Positions 42,552-51,878 are shown, numbered from the stretch's first letter. The stretch is DNA of 64,000 nucleotides from JAXGMV01 sp040772085 (GCA_040772085.1 JAXGYU010000001.1:1302001-1366000); one strand, 5' to 3'. The notes: a model not told the origin generated them from the letters alone. Program-made: numbers and translations.

Positions 42552-43808
42552 TTATTCAGGCATGATTACTGTGCCGGCCGGGATGACGGCACCTTTGGGT
42601 ATCACCACGATCCCGTCGCGCACATAATAATTCCTTCCGTCGAGGTCCGTCCCCTCCGGGAACGGCTTGATGATCACCTTCTGACCAATACGGACATTCT
42701 TGTCGATGATCGCGCCCTCGATCTCACATTCTGCGCCGATGCCGAAAGCGATTTTATCTTTGGCAAGCGGAGTCTTCTTGAAATAATCAGAACCCATAAT
42801 CACACAGTCCTTGATGGTGGAACCCGAATTGATGATAGTACGGATGCCCACCACGGAATGGGTGACCTTGGCGTTGGTGATGATGCAGCCTTCCGCCAGC
42901 AGACAGTCTTCGAGCTGGCTGTTCTCAACGATCGATCCGGGCAGGAAGCGGCTGCGGGTGTAAACCGGCATATCGGTATCGTAAAAATCGAAGGGTGAAT
43001 TTTTGTTGGTCAATGCCAGGTTGGTCTCATAGAAGGAGCGGATGGTTCCGATATCCTCCCAGTAACCTTCATAGTCATAACCCATGACATTGTAGTCAGA
43101 GATGGCATGCGGAATGACCTGGCTGCCAAAATCATCATAATCAGTCGTTTCGAGCAGCTCCAGCAGGACAGCCGTTTTGAAAATATAGATGCCCATCGAA
43201 CCCAGATACGGCCGCTTGCGGTCGGACCGGCTGACCATCTCCTGCTGAGTTGCCGCGTCCTTCGGTTTTTCGGCAAAGCGGGTAATGCGATTATGCTCAT
43301 CACGTTTGAGCAAACCAAAACGGGTCGCGTCCTGGCGCAATACCGGCTGGACGGCAACGGTGACATCGGCGTCATGGTCCCAATGGAAATTGGCCATCGC
43401 GTGGTAATCCATGCGGTAGAGGTGGTCACCCGCGAGGATCAATACATAATCGGCCAGGGTTGATTTGATCTCAAACAGTTGTTTGCGCACAGCATCCGCC
43501 GTGCCTTGATACCAGTCCGCCGATTGAATGGTCTGCTCAGCCGCCCATAGCTGCACCCAGCCGCTGTGAAAGCTATCGAAGTGGTAGGTGGACGAAATAT
43601 GCCGGTGCAGGGAAACACTGTTGAACTGGGTCAGCACCGCGATGTGATAAATGCCGGAGTTGATGCAGTTGGAGAGCGGGATGTCGATCAGGCGATATTT
43701 CCCCGCGATCGGCACCGCTGGTTTGGACCGTTCCTTGGTCAGTGGAAATAGCCGGGTTCCACGACCGCCCCCCAAAATAACTGCCAGAATATTCTCTACA
43801 CTTGGCAT
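42552..43808 (-). CDS. glgC: glucose-1-phosphate adenylyltransferase
   Basis: 418 residues; AGGAGGCGATC precedes the ATG. The nucleotide-binding start is ILGGGRGTRLFPLTKERSKPAVP. YRLIDIPLSNCINSGI and LAGDHLYRMDYHAM (catalytic Asp) follow, then the C-terminal left-handed beta helix with IIDKNVRIG. The enzyme makes ADP-glucose, the first committed step to glycogen. No other glg gene is adjacent. A sigma70-type promoter at 43880-43908 and an AT-rich inverted repeat above it suggest regulated expression. Confidence 0.95.
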   Translation of the reverse strand: MPSVENILAVILGGGRGTRLFPLTKERSKPAVPIAGKYRLIDIPLSNCINSGIYHIAVLTQFNSVSLHRHISSTYHFDSFHSGWVQLWAAEQTIQSADWYQGTADAVRKQLFEIKSTLADYVLILAGDHLYRMDYHAMANFHWDHDADVTVAVQPVLRQDATRFGLLKRDEHNRITRFAEKPKDAATQQEMVSRSDRKRPYLGSMGIYIFKTAVLLELLETTDYDDFGSQVIPHAISDYNVMGYDYEGYWEDIGTIRSFYETNLALTNKNSPFDFYDTDMPVYTRSRFLPGSIVENSQLEDCLLAEGCIITNAKVTHSVVGIRTIINSGSTIKDCVIMGSDYFKKTPLAKDKIAFGIGAECEIEGAIIDKNVRIGQKVIIKPFPEGTDLDGRNYYVRDGIVVIPKGAVIPAGTVIMPE

Positions 43809-43879
43809 GATCGCCTCCTATAGGTGCTGAGTAACGATGAAGGAAAAGTATCGTGTATCAAAATGTCTTTTACATGTTT

Positions 43880-43908
43880 AGAATATCTGAGGATACCGGG
43901 GTCGTCAA
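43880..43908 (-). promoter_or_regulatory. promoter of glgC
   Basis: On the minus strand TTGACG (43908-43903), a 17-base spacer and TATTCT (43885-43880), about 70 bases before the ATG. Confidence 0.6.
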
Positions 43909-43921
43909 TATGCAATCCATC

Positions 43922-43956
43922 TTGTAAATGTAAGTGCAATTTACATATTTTACATG
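43922..43956. promoter_or_regulatory. AT-rich TGTAAA/TTTACA inverted repeats upstream of glgC
   Basis: TTGTAAATGTAA and TTTACATATTTTACAT are arranged as an imperfect inverted repeat starting 13 bases upstream of the glgC -35 box. The placement suits an activator or repressor site; no regulator is identified. Confidence 0.35.
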
Positions 43957-43995
43957 GAAGTGCCCATTTTTTGCTGATTTGCTGTCATGATATCC

Positions 43996-44032
43996 AGGAA
44001 AAAAACACCGGACATCCAAAAAGGATGCCCGG
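43996..44032 (-). terminator. intrinsic terminator of the glutamate dehydrogenase gene
   Basis: A 10-base-pair stem with one mismatch (44008-44017 with 44023-44032) and an AAAAA/TTTTT loop. On the minus strand it is followed by seven T residues a few bases later. It lies 30 bases after the stop. Confidence 0.78.
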
Positions 44033-44062
44033 TATCCACTCAATTCCAATGTCTGACGCGGT

Positions 44063-45349
44063 TTAGATCCAGCCACGCAGTTCCATGGCCTTGACAACCT
44101 TGGCGATGGCGACCATGTAAGCCGCATCACGGGTGTAGACCTTCTTTGAGAGCGCCATGTCCAGCACGCTGGCAAACGCGGAGGTCATCTTGTCATCAAG
44201 TCTGGAGAGTGCTTCTTCTTTGGTCCAGTAGAAGTTCATATCATTCTGGACGCCTTCGAAGTAGGACACGGTCACGCCGCCGGCGTTGCACAGGAAATCC
44301 GGGATGACGAAGACTTTGTGCTTCTTCAGATATTCATCGGCCTCTGGAGTCGTAGGACCATTGGCGCCTTCAGCGACGATCTTGACCTTCTTGCTGATGT
44401 CCTTGACGGACTCGGCATTGATCTGACCTTCGAGCGCGGCCGGGATCAACACATCGACGTCCTTCTTGATCCACTCATCAGCGCCTTCGATTTTGTAACC
44501 AGCGTCCTTGGCGGCTTTCTTGTCGATGGTGCCGTACTGGTCGGTGATGCTCATCAGGAAGCGGGGATCGACGCCGCTTTCCTTGCTGACAGTGTAGGAC
44601 TTCTTGTCAGTGCGGTCCCAATAAGAGACGCAGACCACTTTGCCTTTCAGCATTTCGGTGAAGCCGATGGCGGCATACTGGGCAACGTTGCCGAAGCCCT
44701 GGATAGCCGCGGTGCACTTTGAGGAATCCAGCTTGAGGTGCTTCATCGCTTCGCGGGTGTTGATGATGACACCGAAACCGGTGGCTTCGGTACGGCCGAG
44801 TGAACCGCCGCCGCCAACTGGCTTGCCGGTGATGACGCCGGGGGTGTACTGACCGACGATCTTCGAATATTCGTCCATCATCCAGCCCATCATCTGGGGG
44901 GTGGTGCCTACGTCGGGAGCGGGGACGTCCTGGCGAGGACCAATATTGCGCCACAGGACGCGCACATAACCGCGGACCAGGCGTTCTTTCTCGCCAACTG
45001 ACAGGGTTGAAGGATCAACCACAACGCCGCCCTTGCCGCCGCCCAGCGGGATGTCGGCAACAGCGCATTTCCAGGTCATCCATGTCGCCAGAGCGCGCAC
45101 GGTATCAATGGTTTCTGCGGGGTGGAAACGAATGCCGCCCTTGTTGGGGCCGCGGGCGTCATTGTGCTGCACACGGAAAGCTTCAAAGACACGGATGGTT
45201 CCATCGTCCATGCGGACAGGAACCCGAAAATGGAATTCTCGCGCGGGCCATCGCAGAATTTCTCGCACTTGAGGATCAAGTTTGAGCATATCTGCCACAT
45301 GATCAAATTGCCTTTGCGCCATTTCGAAAGCATTGGTTGTTGAACTCAT
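44063..45349 (-). CDS. gdhA: glutamate dehydrogenase
   Basis: 428 residues; AGGAG precedes the ATG. Motifs: RVQHNDARGPNKGGIRFHP with the substrate Lys, DIPLGGGKGGVVVDP with the catalytic Lys, APDVGTTPQMMGWMMDEYSKI, and the Rossmann GFGNVAQYAA. The GNV form and overall length fit hexameric GDH of the Glu/Leu/Phe/Val dehydrogenase family. It interconverts glutamate and 2-oxoglutarate plus ammonia; cofactor choice cannot be read safely. Upstream, a possible promoter (TTAACT-17-TAATAT) precedes a hairpin with a U-run at 45404-45433, which could end gatB transcripts or attenuate gdh. Confidence 0.95.
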   Translation of the reverse strand: MSSTTNAFEMAQRQFDHVADMLKLDPQVREILRWPAREFHFRVPVRMDDGTIRVFEAFRVQHNDARGPNKGGIRFHPAETIDTVRALATWMTWKCAVADIPLGGGKGGVVVDPSTLSVGEKERLVRGYVRVLWRNIGPRQDVPAPDVGTTPQMMGWMMDEYSKIVGQYTPGVITGKPVGGGGSLGRTEATGFGVIINTREAMKHLKLDSSKCTAAIQGFGNVAQYAAIGFTEMLKGKVVCVSYWDRTDKKSYTVSKESGVDPRFLMSITDQYGTIDKKAAKDAGYKIEGADEWIKKDVDVLIPAALEGQINAESVKDISKKVKIVAEGANGPTTPEADEYLKKHKVFVIPDFLCNAGGVTVSYFEGVQNDMNFYWTKEEALSRLDDKMTSAFASVLDMALSKKVYTRDAAYMVAIAKVVKAMELRGWI

Positions 45350-45403
45350 TTGGCATCTCCTAAAAAAGATTTTTGTTCTTTGTTCGTGCAGTTTCTGTTA
45401 AAG

Positions 45404-45433
45404 AAAAAATAAGCGGGCAGAATGCTTAGCCCG
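45404..45433 (-). terminator. terminator-like hairpin between gatB and gdhA
   Basis: Stem CGGGC/GCCCG (45414-45418 with 45429-45433) and a 10-base loop, followed on the minus strand by CTTATTTTTTC. It either ends gatB or lies in the gdh leader. Confidence 0.55.
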
Positions 45434-45569
45434 TTATTCGCTTAATGAAGAACGCCTTTGATCAAATTCATATTATTTCCGCTGTAAATTAAAGTTAACC
45501 TCTTTCGCCTCTAGCGTCAATATGATTTAACTCTTCATTACAGTATGATGACTGTCCACTCGTGGACTT

Positions 45570-47042
45570 TCAGCCCGCCCGGCGTTTTTCGAGGCCTTCT
45601 TCCAGCAACACCCGCACAATTTGCGGATTCGCCCTGCCGGCTGCCAGATACATGATTTTGCCGAACAGCCAGTTGAGCACGGTCTGCTTGCCGGCCAGAT
45701 ATGCCTGGACTTCGTCGGGATGCGCCGCCAGCGTGTCATCTACCATGCGCTGGATGAACGCCTGGTCGCTGACCTGCTGTAAACCGGAGCCGGCAATGAT
45801 CTGCTCAGGATCACCGCCTTCCCGCAGCAGCTGCAGCAGAATCTCCCTGCCGGTCGAGAGGTTGACAACACCGCGATCAATCGCGTCAGCCAATCCAGCC
45901 AGTGCGGCGGGGGTGAGTTTGATTTCATCAAACCCGGCATTGCTTTCATTCAGCCGGGCGAATAATTCGCCCGTGATCAGATTCGCGATCAGTCTGACCA
46001 CGCCTGCCGATTTGCCCTGGGCTGCCGTTTCAAAAAAGTCGGCAATCCCTTTCTCTTCCGCCAGCAAGGCAGCCTGGCTGGCCGAGAGCTGGTAATCGGC
46101 GATCATCCGTTCCAGACGGACAAACGGCAGTTCAGGCTCTTCAGCCTTAAGCTCTTCGACCCATTGCGGCTCCAGCACCAGCGCCGGGATGTCAGGCTCA
46201 GGGAAGTAGCGGTAGTCATGCGCCTCTTCCTTCCCGCGTTGCGAGACTGTGACACCCAGTGACTCATCCCAGCCGAGCGTCTCCTGCCTCACACTACCGC
46301 CGTTCGACAGCAGCTCGGTCTGGCGCTCAATCTCGAAGGTCATGGCGCGCTGCATGGCTTTGAAACTGTTGAGGTTCTTGATCTCCACGCGGGTGCCCAG
46401 TTCATCCGCGTTTGCCGGCGCGAGCGACAGGTTGGCTTCAAAGCGGATGGCGCCTTTCTCCATATCGCCTGAGTTCACGCCCAGATAGCGCAGCAAGTGC
46501 CGCAGCCCTTCCGCGTAAGCCAGCGCTTCTTCTACTGAATGCAAGTCCGGTTCGGTGACGATTTCCAGCAGCGGCACACCAGCGCGGTTGAGGTCAACCA
46601 ACGAATAGGCGGGCGTACCGTCAGCGCCGGCAGGGACATGAGTGAGTTTGCCGGTATCCTCTTCGAGGTGGACGCGTCGGACGCGCACCTGCCTGATGCC
46701 GGTGCTGGTCTTGATCGGCAGATGACCATGCTGTGCCAGAGGCTGCTCAAATTGGGAGATCTGATAACCCTTGGGCAGGTCGGGGTAGAAGTAATTCTTG
46801 CGGGCGAAGATGCTGGTCAGCGCGACCTCACACTGCAGCGCCAGCGCCACCTTGATGCCCAAGGCAACCGCCTGCTGGTTGACCACCGGCAGGCTGCCTG
46901 GCAGCGCTTCACACACCGGACAGACCGAGTTATTCGGCGGAGTGATAGTCGGGTCCACGACGGCACAGCCGCAGAACATCTTGCTTCTTGTCAGCAGTTC
47001 AGCGTGAACTTCAAGTCCGATAGTGGGGATAAATGGCTGCAT
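45570..47042 (-). CDS. gatB: Asp-tRNA(Asn)/Glu-tRNA(Gln) amidotransferase subunit B
   Basis: 490 residues. N-terminal PTIGLEVHAELLTRSKMFCGC with a second pair CPVC supplies four Cys for zinc. Next come YFYPDLPKGYQISQFEQPLA, RVRRVHLEEDTGKLTH, DLNRAGVPLLEIVTEPD and GTRVEIKNLNSFKAMQRAM, all diagnostic. The C-terminal YqeY-like domain binds tRNA. GatB phosphorylates and then amidates misacylated Glu-tRNA(Gln)/Asp-tRNA(Asn) using ammonia from GatA. It is separate from gatCA at 32.4-34.2 kb. No strong ribosome site is visible. Confidence 0.96.
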   Translation of the reverse strand: MQPFIPTIGLEVHAELLTRSKMFCGCAVVDPTITPPNNSVCPVCEALPGSLPVVNQQAVALGIKVALALQCEVALTSIFARKNYFYPDLPKGYQISQFEQPLAQHGHLPIKTSTGIRQVRVRRVHLEEDTGKLTHVPAGADGTPAYSLVDLNRAGVPLLEIVTEPDLHSVEEALAYAEGLRHLLRYLGVNSGDMEKGAIRFEANLSLAPANADELGTRVEIKNLNSFKAMQRAMTFEIERQTELLSNGGSVRQETLGWDESLGVTVSQRGKEEAHDYRYFPEPDIPALVLEPQWVEELKAEEPELPFVRLERMIADYQLSASQAALLAEEKGIADFFETAAQGKSAGVVRLIANLITGELFARLNESNAGFDEIKLTPAALAGLADAIDRGVVNLSTGREILLQLLREGGDPEQIIAGSGLQQVSDQAFIQRMVDDTLAAHPDEVQAYLAGKQTVLNWLFGKIMYLAAGRANPQIVRVLLEEGLEKRRAG

Positions 47043-47088
47043 GATCGTCTTTCAGCGTCAGGATATGCTGGATTTTACCATTTTAAGA

Positions 47089-49083
47089 TCAACGCCATAA
47101 TTCGGGACAGAGATTGGTCAGGTATTGCCGGTAGCCTTCGTCGTAATCCTCAAGTACAAGATCAGAACAATAAAGCGAGATGAATTTGTCATCCGCGCGC
47201 ATCTTTTCAGCCAGCACAGTCACGGCTGGCACATCGCCTAGAGCGGCATACGCCCGGTAGAATGGCATCCATTCACTGCTATCCGCGGGTTCAAGACCCT
47301 GCTCCCCGACGATTTCCGCCAACCGCGCAACCTCATGCCAATCCTCATTCTGAGAGGCTAACCCTGCCTTCTGATAGTAATAACACCACCCATGGTGAGG
47401 TTCGGGACCAAATATAGTCGTTGGCACCTCAGGTGCTGATTGAGAGCCATCAATCAGATCCGTGTTTGAAACCTTGCTGATCAGGCTGATCACCGGCGCG
47501 TCATGCGGCGATGGTGTCAGGGACTTGCCGTCCGGAATGTGCAGACAAGAACCATCACCTGCAAGGCTCAAGACAAGGCTATTTTTCAGATCGATTACCA
47601 GAGGCAAGCGGCGGAAAGTCCGGCCATAATTGTCGCCGGATAAAATCGCCGGAATAGTATCCTGATTAATGATTTCACCCAACACCCGCATGGGTTCATG
47701 CTGCGCGTAAATCAGGTTCGCCGGCGCCCATACTTCGTAATGCTCCGCCAGGCGAGCTCCCTCAGGCAATAATGGCAGCAAGGTAGTCCCGGATTTAAGT
47801 TGAGGCGCGCGCCAGGAGAGCTGCCACCATAGTTGTCTCTGAGCTTCCCACTTATCGCCGAACTCACGCGCGTTTTGCAGTTGTACGAATATCGCGCTCA
47901 CGACCAAACCGGTCACGATATACAACCTGACTCGCTCGTTCGCGATCACTCCCCAGATTAAAGCTATCAGGCACAGAACTGCACCGGGTATTACATGAAG
48001 GGTGTAGCGATCAAAAGTATCGGAAAACAGGATCTGACGGTTCCCGGCGATAACAGGCAGGATACTGGCAAGCGCTATCGCGCCTCCGAGCAAGGCGACT
48101 TTAAGCCATTGTCCTGGTCGCACGCCAACTTGGCCGTTATCGTTCTGACGCCGGATGAGCAACACGAACAGACCTGCGCCGGCGGCGATCAGAACCAGGT
48201 GTAGTAGCAATGGCTGGATGTCACGCGATAGAACGAGGTCGTATAGTGGCACGCTCCAGGCCAGAAAGATCGCTTCAACCAGGTCGGAGACCATTCGTCC
48301 GAAGAGCATGGTGAGAGATTGCAGCGGCGCCTGACGATACTGCGCCAGCAACCCGCCAACGTCCACCGTAGAACGGCTGCTGCTGAAAATAAAGAATCGC
48401 CAGAATAAAAACGCGCCGGTTACAGCAAATGATGCCGCCAGACTCTTAAAGTTCCGCGAGAAGAGAGCCTTCAATGGCTTGACAGTTCCCGCGTTGATTT
48501 GCAGCCACAGCAACAACATGACCCTAACCACTTCAAATCCGATCATGTACTCATAGATGGGCAAGTACAATGCCTGAAACAGGAGGCTGAACAGCCCGTA
48601 CAAGACCTTCATTTTCGTCTGTGGAGATTGCCAGGATTTAACGGACAGCAGTAATGACAACAACGCCAGGAATAAACCCATCAGGTGGTTTTGAATGGTG
48701 TTGCCGTTCGGCAATTGCAGAAACCCAGGGTACACCAAGAATAAAATCGAAGCAGCAATCGTAAATTGTTTCTTCTCCGGAAGGAGGTGTCTCATCAGTT
48801 CATAAAAAACGGTTGTACCGGCCACCTTCAGTATCAGCGCGAATAGGTTCCAAGCCAGCGGACTGTTGCCCAGCATCAGCCATTCGATGCCATAAATCAA
48901 GCCCATGAATGGTCTGTCTGTCTTGAATAAATCAAAAACACCCGACGGACCTGCGTTGTTCGCCGCCCATAGCATGTGCCAGTCGTCACGATAGAAGCCG
49001 CTATAAAACAAACCCGGAACGTAAGTCAGGCACGCAATGACCAGGATGAAAACGTATGGCAGATATCGATGATTACTCTTCAT
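47089..49083 (-). CDS. large membrane protein, GT-C glycosyltransferase-like, unknown specificity
   Basis: 664 residues from ATG 49083, preceded by in-frame TTG codons that are less likely starts. About ten to twelve hydrophobic segments fill residues 1-410; the remaining 250 residues are soluble and extracytoplasmic. The loop after helix 1, SGFYRDDWHMLWAANNAG, carries an acidic DD pair in the position typical of GT-C glycosyltransferases that use polyprenyl-phosphate sugars. I do not recognise a named family. The C-terminal part may hold repeat-like helices (EDWHEVARLAEIVGEQGLEPADS, ...YRAYAALGD). Base composition is slightly more AT-rich than in its neighbours. Confidence 0.62.
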   Translation of the reverse strand: MKSNHRYLPYVFILVIACLTYVPGLFYSGFYRDDWHMLWAANNAGPSGVFDLFKTDRPFMGLIYGIEWLMLGNSPLAWNLFALILKVAGTTVFYELMRHLLPEKKQFTIAASILFLVYPGFLQLPNGNTIQNHLMGLFLALLSLLLSVKSWQSPQTKMKVLYGLFSLLFQALYLPIYEYMIGFEVVRVMLLLWLQINAGTVKPLKALFSRNFKSLAASFAVTGAFLFWRFFIFSSSRSTVDVGGLLAQYRQAPLQSLTMLFGRMVSDLVEAIFLAWSVPLYDLVLSRDIQPLLLHLVLIAAGAGLFVLLIRRQNDNGQVGVRPGQWLKVALLGGAIALASILPVIAGNRQILFSDTFDRYTLHVIPGAVLCLIALIWGVIANERVRLYIVTGLVVSAIFVQLQNAREFGDKWEAQRQLWWQLSWRAPQLKSGTTLLPLLPEGARLAEHYEVWAPANLIYAQHEPMRVLGEIINQDTIPAILSGDNYGRTFRRLPLVIDLKNSLVLSLAGDGSCLHIPDGKSLTPSPHDAPVISLISKVSNTDLIDGSQSAPEVPTTIFGPEPHHGWCYYYQKAGLASQNEDWHEVARLAEIVGEQGLEPADSSEWMPFYRAYAALGDVPAVTVLAEKMRADDKFISLYCSDLVLEDYDEGYRQYLTNLCPELWR

Positions 49084-49137
49084 GCTCAACAACAATTGTA
49101 ATCGTTGCGTGGGCGGTTGAATCCAAAAAATTGCCTC

Positions 49138-49167
49138 TTGACATTAATAGATTATTTGTTCTATAAT
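49138..49167 (+). promoter_or_regulatory. consensus sigma70 promoter
   Basis: TTGACA (49138-49143), an 18-base spacer and TATAAT (49162-49167). Both hexamers match consensus perfectly. The start of transcription is expected near 49174, about 40 bases before the ATG at 49215. Confidence 0.85.
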
Positions 49168-49214
49168 GAGCACATTCTAGCTATTATGTTCTATTATTCG
49201 AGAAGGAGACTCTC

Positions 49215-49934
49215 ATGAATATTCAGAATGTTCGTTCAATCACCTCCCTGCCCAAGGTCAAGCCTAACAGCAACGCCATTTATCTGAGCATTATCGTCTT
49301 CGCGCTCATCGCGTTTGAATTCTTCAACTACTCCACCACCGAATTCGCGCTGCGTGATCTGCTTGGTGATCTCAAATTTATGGGCCTCGGCTGGGCTACC
49401 ATTCTCGCTTTGGCTTTTTGCGGCATTGATTTCGCCGGCATCGCCCGTCTGTTTTCGACTGACCTCAATGAAGCCCAGCAGAAGAACTCCTGGTATCTCT
49501 TCGGCGCCTGGCTGCTGGCAGCTACCATGAACGCCATGCTGACCTGGTGGGGCGTCGCCGTCGCGGTTGCCAGCCATGCCATTCAGGGCTCGGCAATCAT
49601 GAGCGGGGATACGCTGACGAAGGTCGTTCCCCTCTTTGTGGCTGTCATGGTCTGGGTCATCCGTGTCCTGATGATCGGTTCCTTCTCCATGCTCGGTGAG
49701 AAGAGCGCCAAGCCCCAATCAGTCAGAGCTGCAGCTTCCCGCAAGCCAACCATCTACGATGCTGAAAAGGTACCTTTTTCCCATCCTGTCCAGCCAGCGC
49801 CGGCCGCTCCGAAACCAGTGATGACGCGTCCTGCGAGTAGTCCCGTCATGGCGCGCCCGGAACCGACCTATCACAACTTGAACGCCATGTCCGCCAGGTC
49901 TGGTCAAGGCGGCAACACCGTCCGGAAAATGTGA
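49215..49934 (+). CDS. membrane protein with disordered Pro-rich tail, unknown function
   Basis: 239 residues, preceded by GAGAAGGAG. Four hydrophobic helices lie between 20 and 160: AIYLSIIVFALIAFEFF, MGLGWATILALAFCGI, YLFGAWLLAATMNAMLTWWG and VVPLFVAVMVWVIRVLMIG. The final 80 residues are Pro/Ala/Ser/Arg-rich and probably disordered, with repeated P-V-M-T/A-R-P motifs (KPVMTRPASSPVMARPEPTY). No family recognised. It has the strongest promoter in the window and is single-gene, so the protein is probably abundant. Confidence 0.68.
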   Translation: MNIQNVRSITSLPKVKPNSNAIYLSIIVFALIAFEFFNYSTTEFALRDLLGDLKFMGLGWATILALAFCGIDFAGIARLFSTDLNEAQQKNSWYLFGAWLLAATMNAMLTWWGVAVAVASHAIQGSAIMSGDTLTKVVPLFVAVMVWVIRVLMIGSFSMLGEKSAKPQSVRAAASRKPTIYDAEKVPFSHPVQPAPAAPKPVMTRPASSPVMARPEPTYHNLNAMSARSGQGGNTVRKM

Positions 49935-49955
49935 TCCCTACCATCCACACATGGG

Positions 49956-49992
49956 TCAAAAAAAGAGGAACTGGCGCAACTGCCAGTTCCTC
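49956..49992 (-). terminator. intrinsic terminator of the degV gene
   Basis: A perfect 11-base-pair stem (49965-49975 with 49982-49992) and a 6-base loop, followed on the minus strand by TCTTTTTTTG. It also lies just after the convergent membrane-protein gene. Confidence 0.85.
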
Positions 49993-50013
49993 GACATTTA
50001 ACGTCCTGTCAGA

Positions 50014-50868
50014 CTATTCGAATAAATTAGCGGGACCAACCGCCATGCCGAGCATCGTGGCGCCAGTATGCGCGCCAAGCACCGGCGCGATCGGCATTTC
50101 CTTGACCCACAAAATGTCATAGCGGGCGGCCAGCTTCTCTTTCATGATCTCAAGCTGTTCGGGATAGTAGCCATGCAATGGCTGGATGCGCACGCGGGTA
50201 TTTTCGCCGAACCAGATACCGACCTGGTCGACCAGGGCATTGACCGCGCGTTTCATGGTGATTTGCTTGTTGACCTCTTCGTAGCGGCCCAATTCTTTCT
50301 CAACATGAATCAACGGTTTGATTTTTAGGATGGCTGCCATCAGCCCGCGGATATGGCTGATGCGTCCGCCGTGGATCAGGTACTTGAGGTCATCCAGCGT
50401 ATAAAGTCCTTCAACGCTCTTGCGCAGCTTGTCCAGATGCACCAGGATGTCATCAAGCTTGGCGCCCTGCTGCAGCATCAGCGCGGCTTGTTCCACCTGC
50501 CAGCCCAGCGGGCAGGAGAGTGTCATGCTGTCCCACAAGGTGATGTTGGCTTCCGGCACCATCTCAGCACCGAGCCGGGCCGAATTCATCGTGCCGCTCA
50601 AACCAGACGAGATATGAATCGAGAGGATATCCGGATCAGTCTTGGCGAGCTCGCGATAGAGGTCCGCAAACTCTCCGGCTGAGGGTTGAGTCGTCAGGGG
50701 AAAACTGTTCGTATTGTTCAGCATCTGGTAAAAAGTTTCACTGTCCAGGTCGATGCCACTGACATAAGTCTTGCCTTCCAGTGTGATCCGTAAAGGCGCG
50801 TAGTGTACTGGGAAACCGTTGAGTTGCTCAGGTAGAACGTCTGCACCCCGATCAGTGACTATTTGCAT
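50014..50868 (-). CDS. DegV-family fatty-acid-binding protein
   Basis: 284 residues; GGGAGAGAG precedes the ATG. The DegV pattern is clear: MQIVTDRGADVLPEQL, VHYAPLRITLEGKTYVSGID, FPLTTQPSAGEFADLY with the lipid-contacting TTQPS, and SIHISSGLSGTMNSARLGAE. DegV/FakB proteins hold a fatty acid for phosphorylation by FakA and entry into phospholipids. No fakA lies nearby, so its partner is elsewhere or its role differs. It stands alone with a strong terminator. Confidence 0.92.
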   Translation of the reverse strand: MQIVTDRGADVLPEQLNGFPVHYAPLRITLEGKTYVSGIDLDSETFYQMLNNTNSFPLTTQPSAGEFADLYRELAKTDPDILSIHISSGLSGTMNSARLGAEMVPEANITLWDSMTLSCPLGWQVEQAALMLQQGAKLDDILVHLDKLRKSVEGLYTLDDLKYLIHGGRISHIRGLMAAILKIKPLIHVEKELGRYEEVNKQITMKRAVNALVDQVGIWFGENTRVRIQPLHGYYPEQLEIMKEKLAARYDILWVKEMPIAPVLGAHTGATMLGMAVGPANLFE

Positions 50869-50972
50869 GCTCTCTCTCCCGTAATTTGATGCTGCAAACT
50901 TACTGGAAATTAAATGTCACGTCAATGTGACTGGATGCACATTAGATTTTTTGGCTTTATCAGAGTTCAAAC

Positions 50973-51878
50973 TTATTGAGTGGGATGCAGCGAACGCGAG
51001 CGGATATACAATCGGCTCTCAATCCAGAAAATCACCAGCGCCGACCAGACAAAGATGAATCCGATCAGGCGCTGACCGCTCATCGCCTCGCCATATAACA
51101 GGACGCCAAGCAACAACTGCATCGTTGGCGAAATGTATTGCAGAAGCCCCATGGTGGAGAGCGGTATGCGCCGCGCGGCAGAGGCGAAGGTCAGCAGCGG
51201 TGCGGCGGTCATCAGGCCGATCAGCAACAGCAGGAAAGTTTCCAGCCCGCTCAACTTGCCCAGCACACCCTCACCGGTTGACTGAATCCAGAACAGCAAT
51301 GCCAGCGCGGGTATGACCAGCATGGCGGTTTCCATTGCCAGCCCCTGCAAAGCGCCTAGGGGAGAGAGTTTCTTCAGCAGACCATATAGGCCGAAGGTGG
51401 ATGCCAGGGTCAGGGCGATCCAGGGGACCTGCCCGTACAGGAAGGTCAGATAAAGCACGCCTATCGTCGCGATGCCGATGGCGATCCATTGCCAGGGGCG
51501 CAATCTTTCCTTGAGCACCAGCACACTCAACGCCACACTGACCAGCGGGTTGATAAAGTAGCCCAGGCTGGAATCGAGGATATGTCCCGAATTGACCGCC
51601 CAGATGTAGGTCAGCCAGTTGATGGCCAGGATGAACGAGGCGAAGGAATAGACCAGCACAACCCGCCTGGATCGGAAAGACTGCAGGAAAGCTGGCATGC
51701 CTTTCGAGATCAGCAACACCGCGACCAGGAGCACAAAGGACCAGATGACGCGATGCAGCACAATCTGGAATGCCGGCACAGCCTGAAGCTGTCTGAAGTA
51801 GATGGGCATGATCCCCCACATCAGATAGGTAGCCAGTGCGTATAAAATGCCTTGCCGGTTTGTTTCCTGATCGTTCAT
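50973..51878 (-). CDS. rarD: EamA-family permease, RarD-like
   Basis: 301 residues, ten hydrophobic helices as in EamA-type carriers. RarD hallmarks: GILYALATYLMWGIMPIYF, HRVIWSFVLL, INWLTYIWAVNSGHILDSSLGYFINPL split over two segments, and LQYISPTMQLLLGV. GGAAGGAC precedes the ATG. RarD proteins are putative drug/metabolite exporters with no firmly known substrate; related to chloramphenicol-sensitivity proteins. Confidence 0.9.
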   Translation of the reverse strand: MNDQETNRQGILYALATYLMWGIMPIYFRQLQAVPAFQIVLHRVIWSFVLLVAVLLISKGMPAFLQSFRSRRVVLVYSFASFILAINWLTYIWAVNSGHILDSSLGYFINPLVSVALSVLVLKERLRPWQWIAIGIATIGVLYLTFLYGQVPWIALTLASTFGLYGLLKKLSPLGALQGLAMETAMLVIPALALLFWIQSTGEGVLGKLSGLETFLLLLIGLMTAAPLLTFASAARRIPLSTMGLLQYISPTMQLLLGVLLYGEAMSGQRLIGFIFVWSALVIFWIESRLYIRSRSLHPTQ

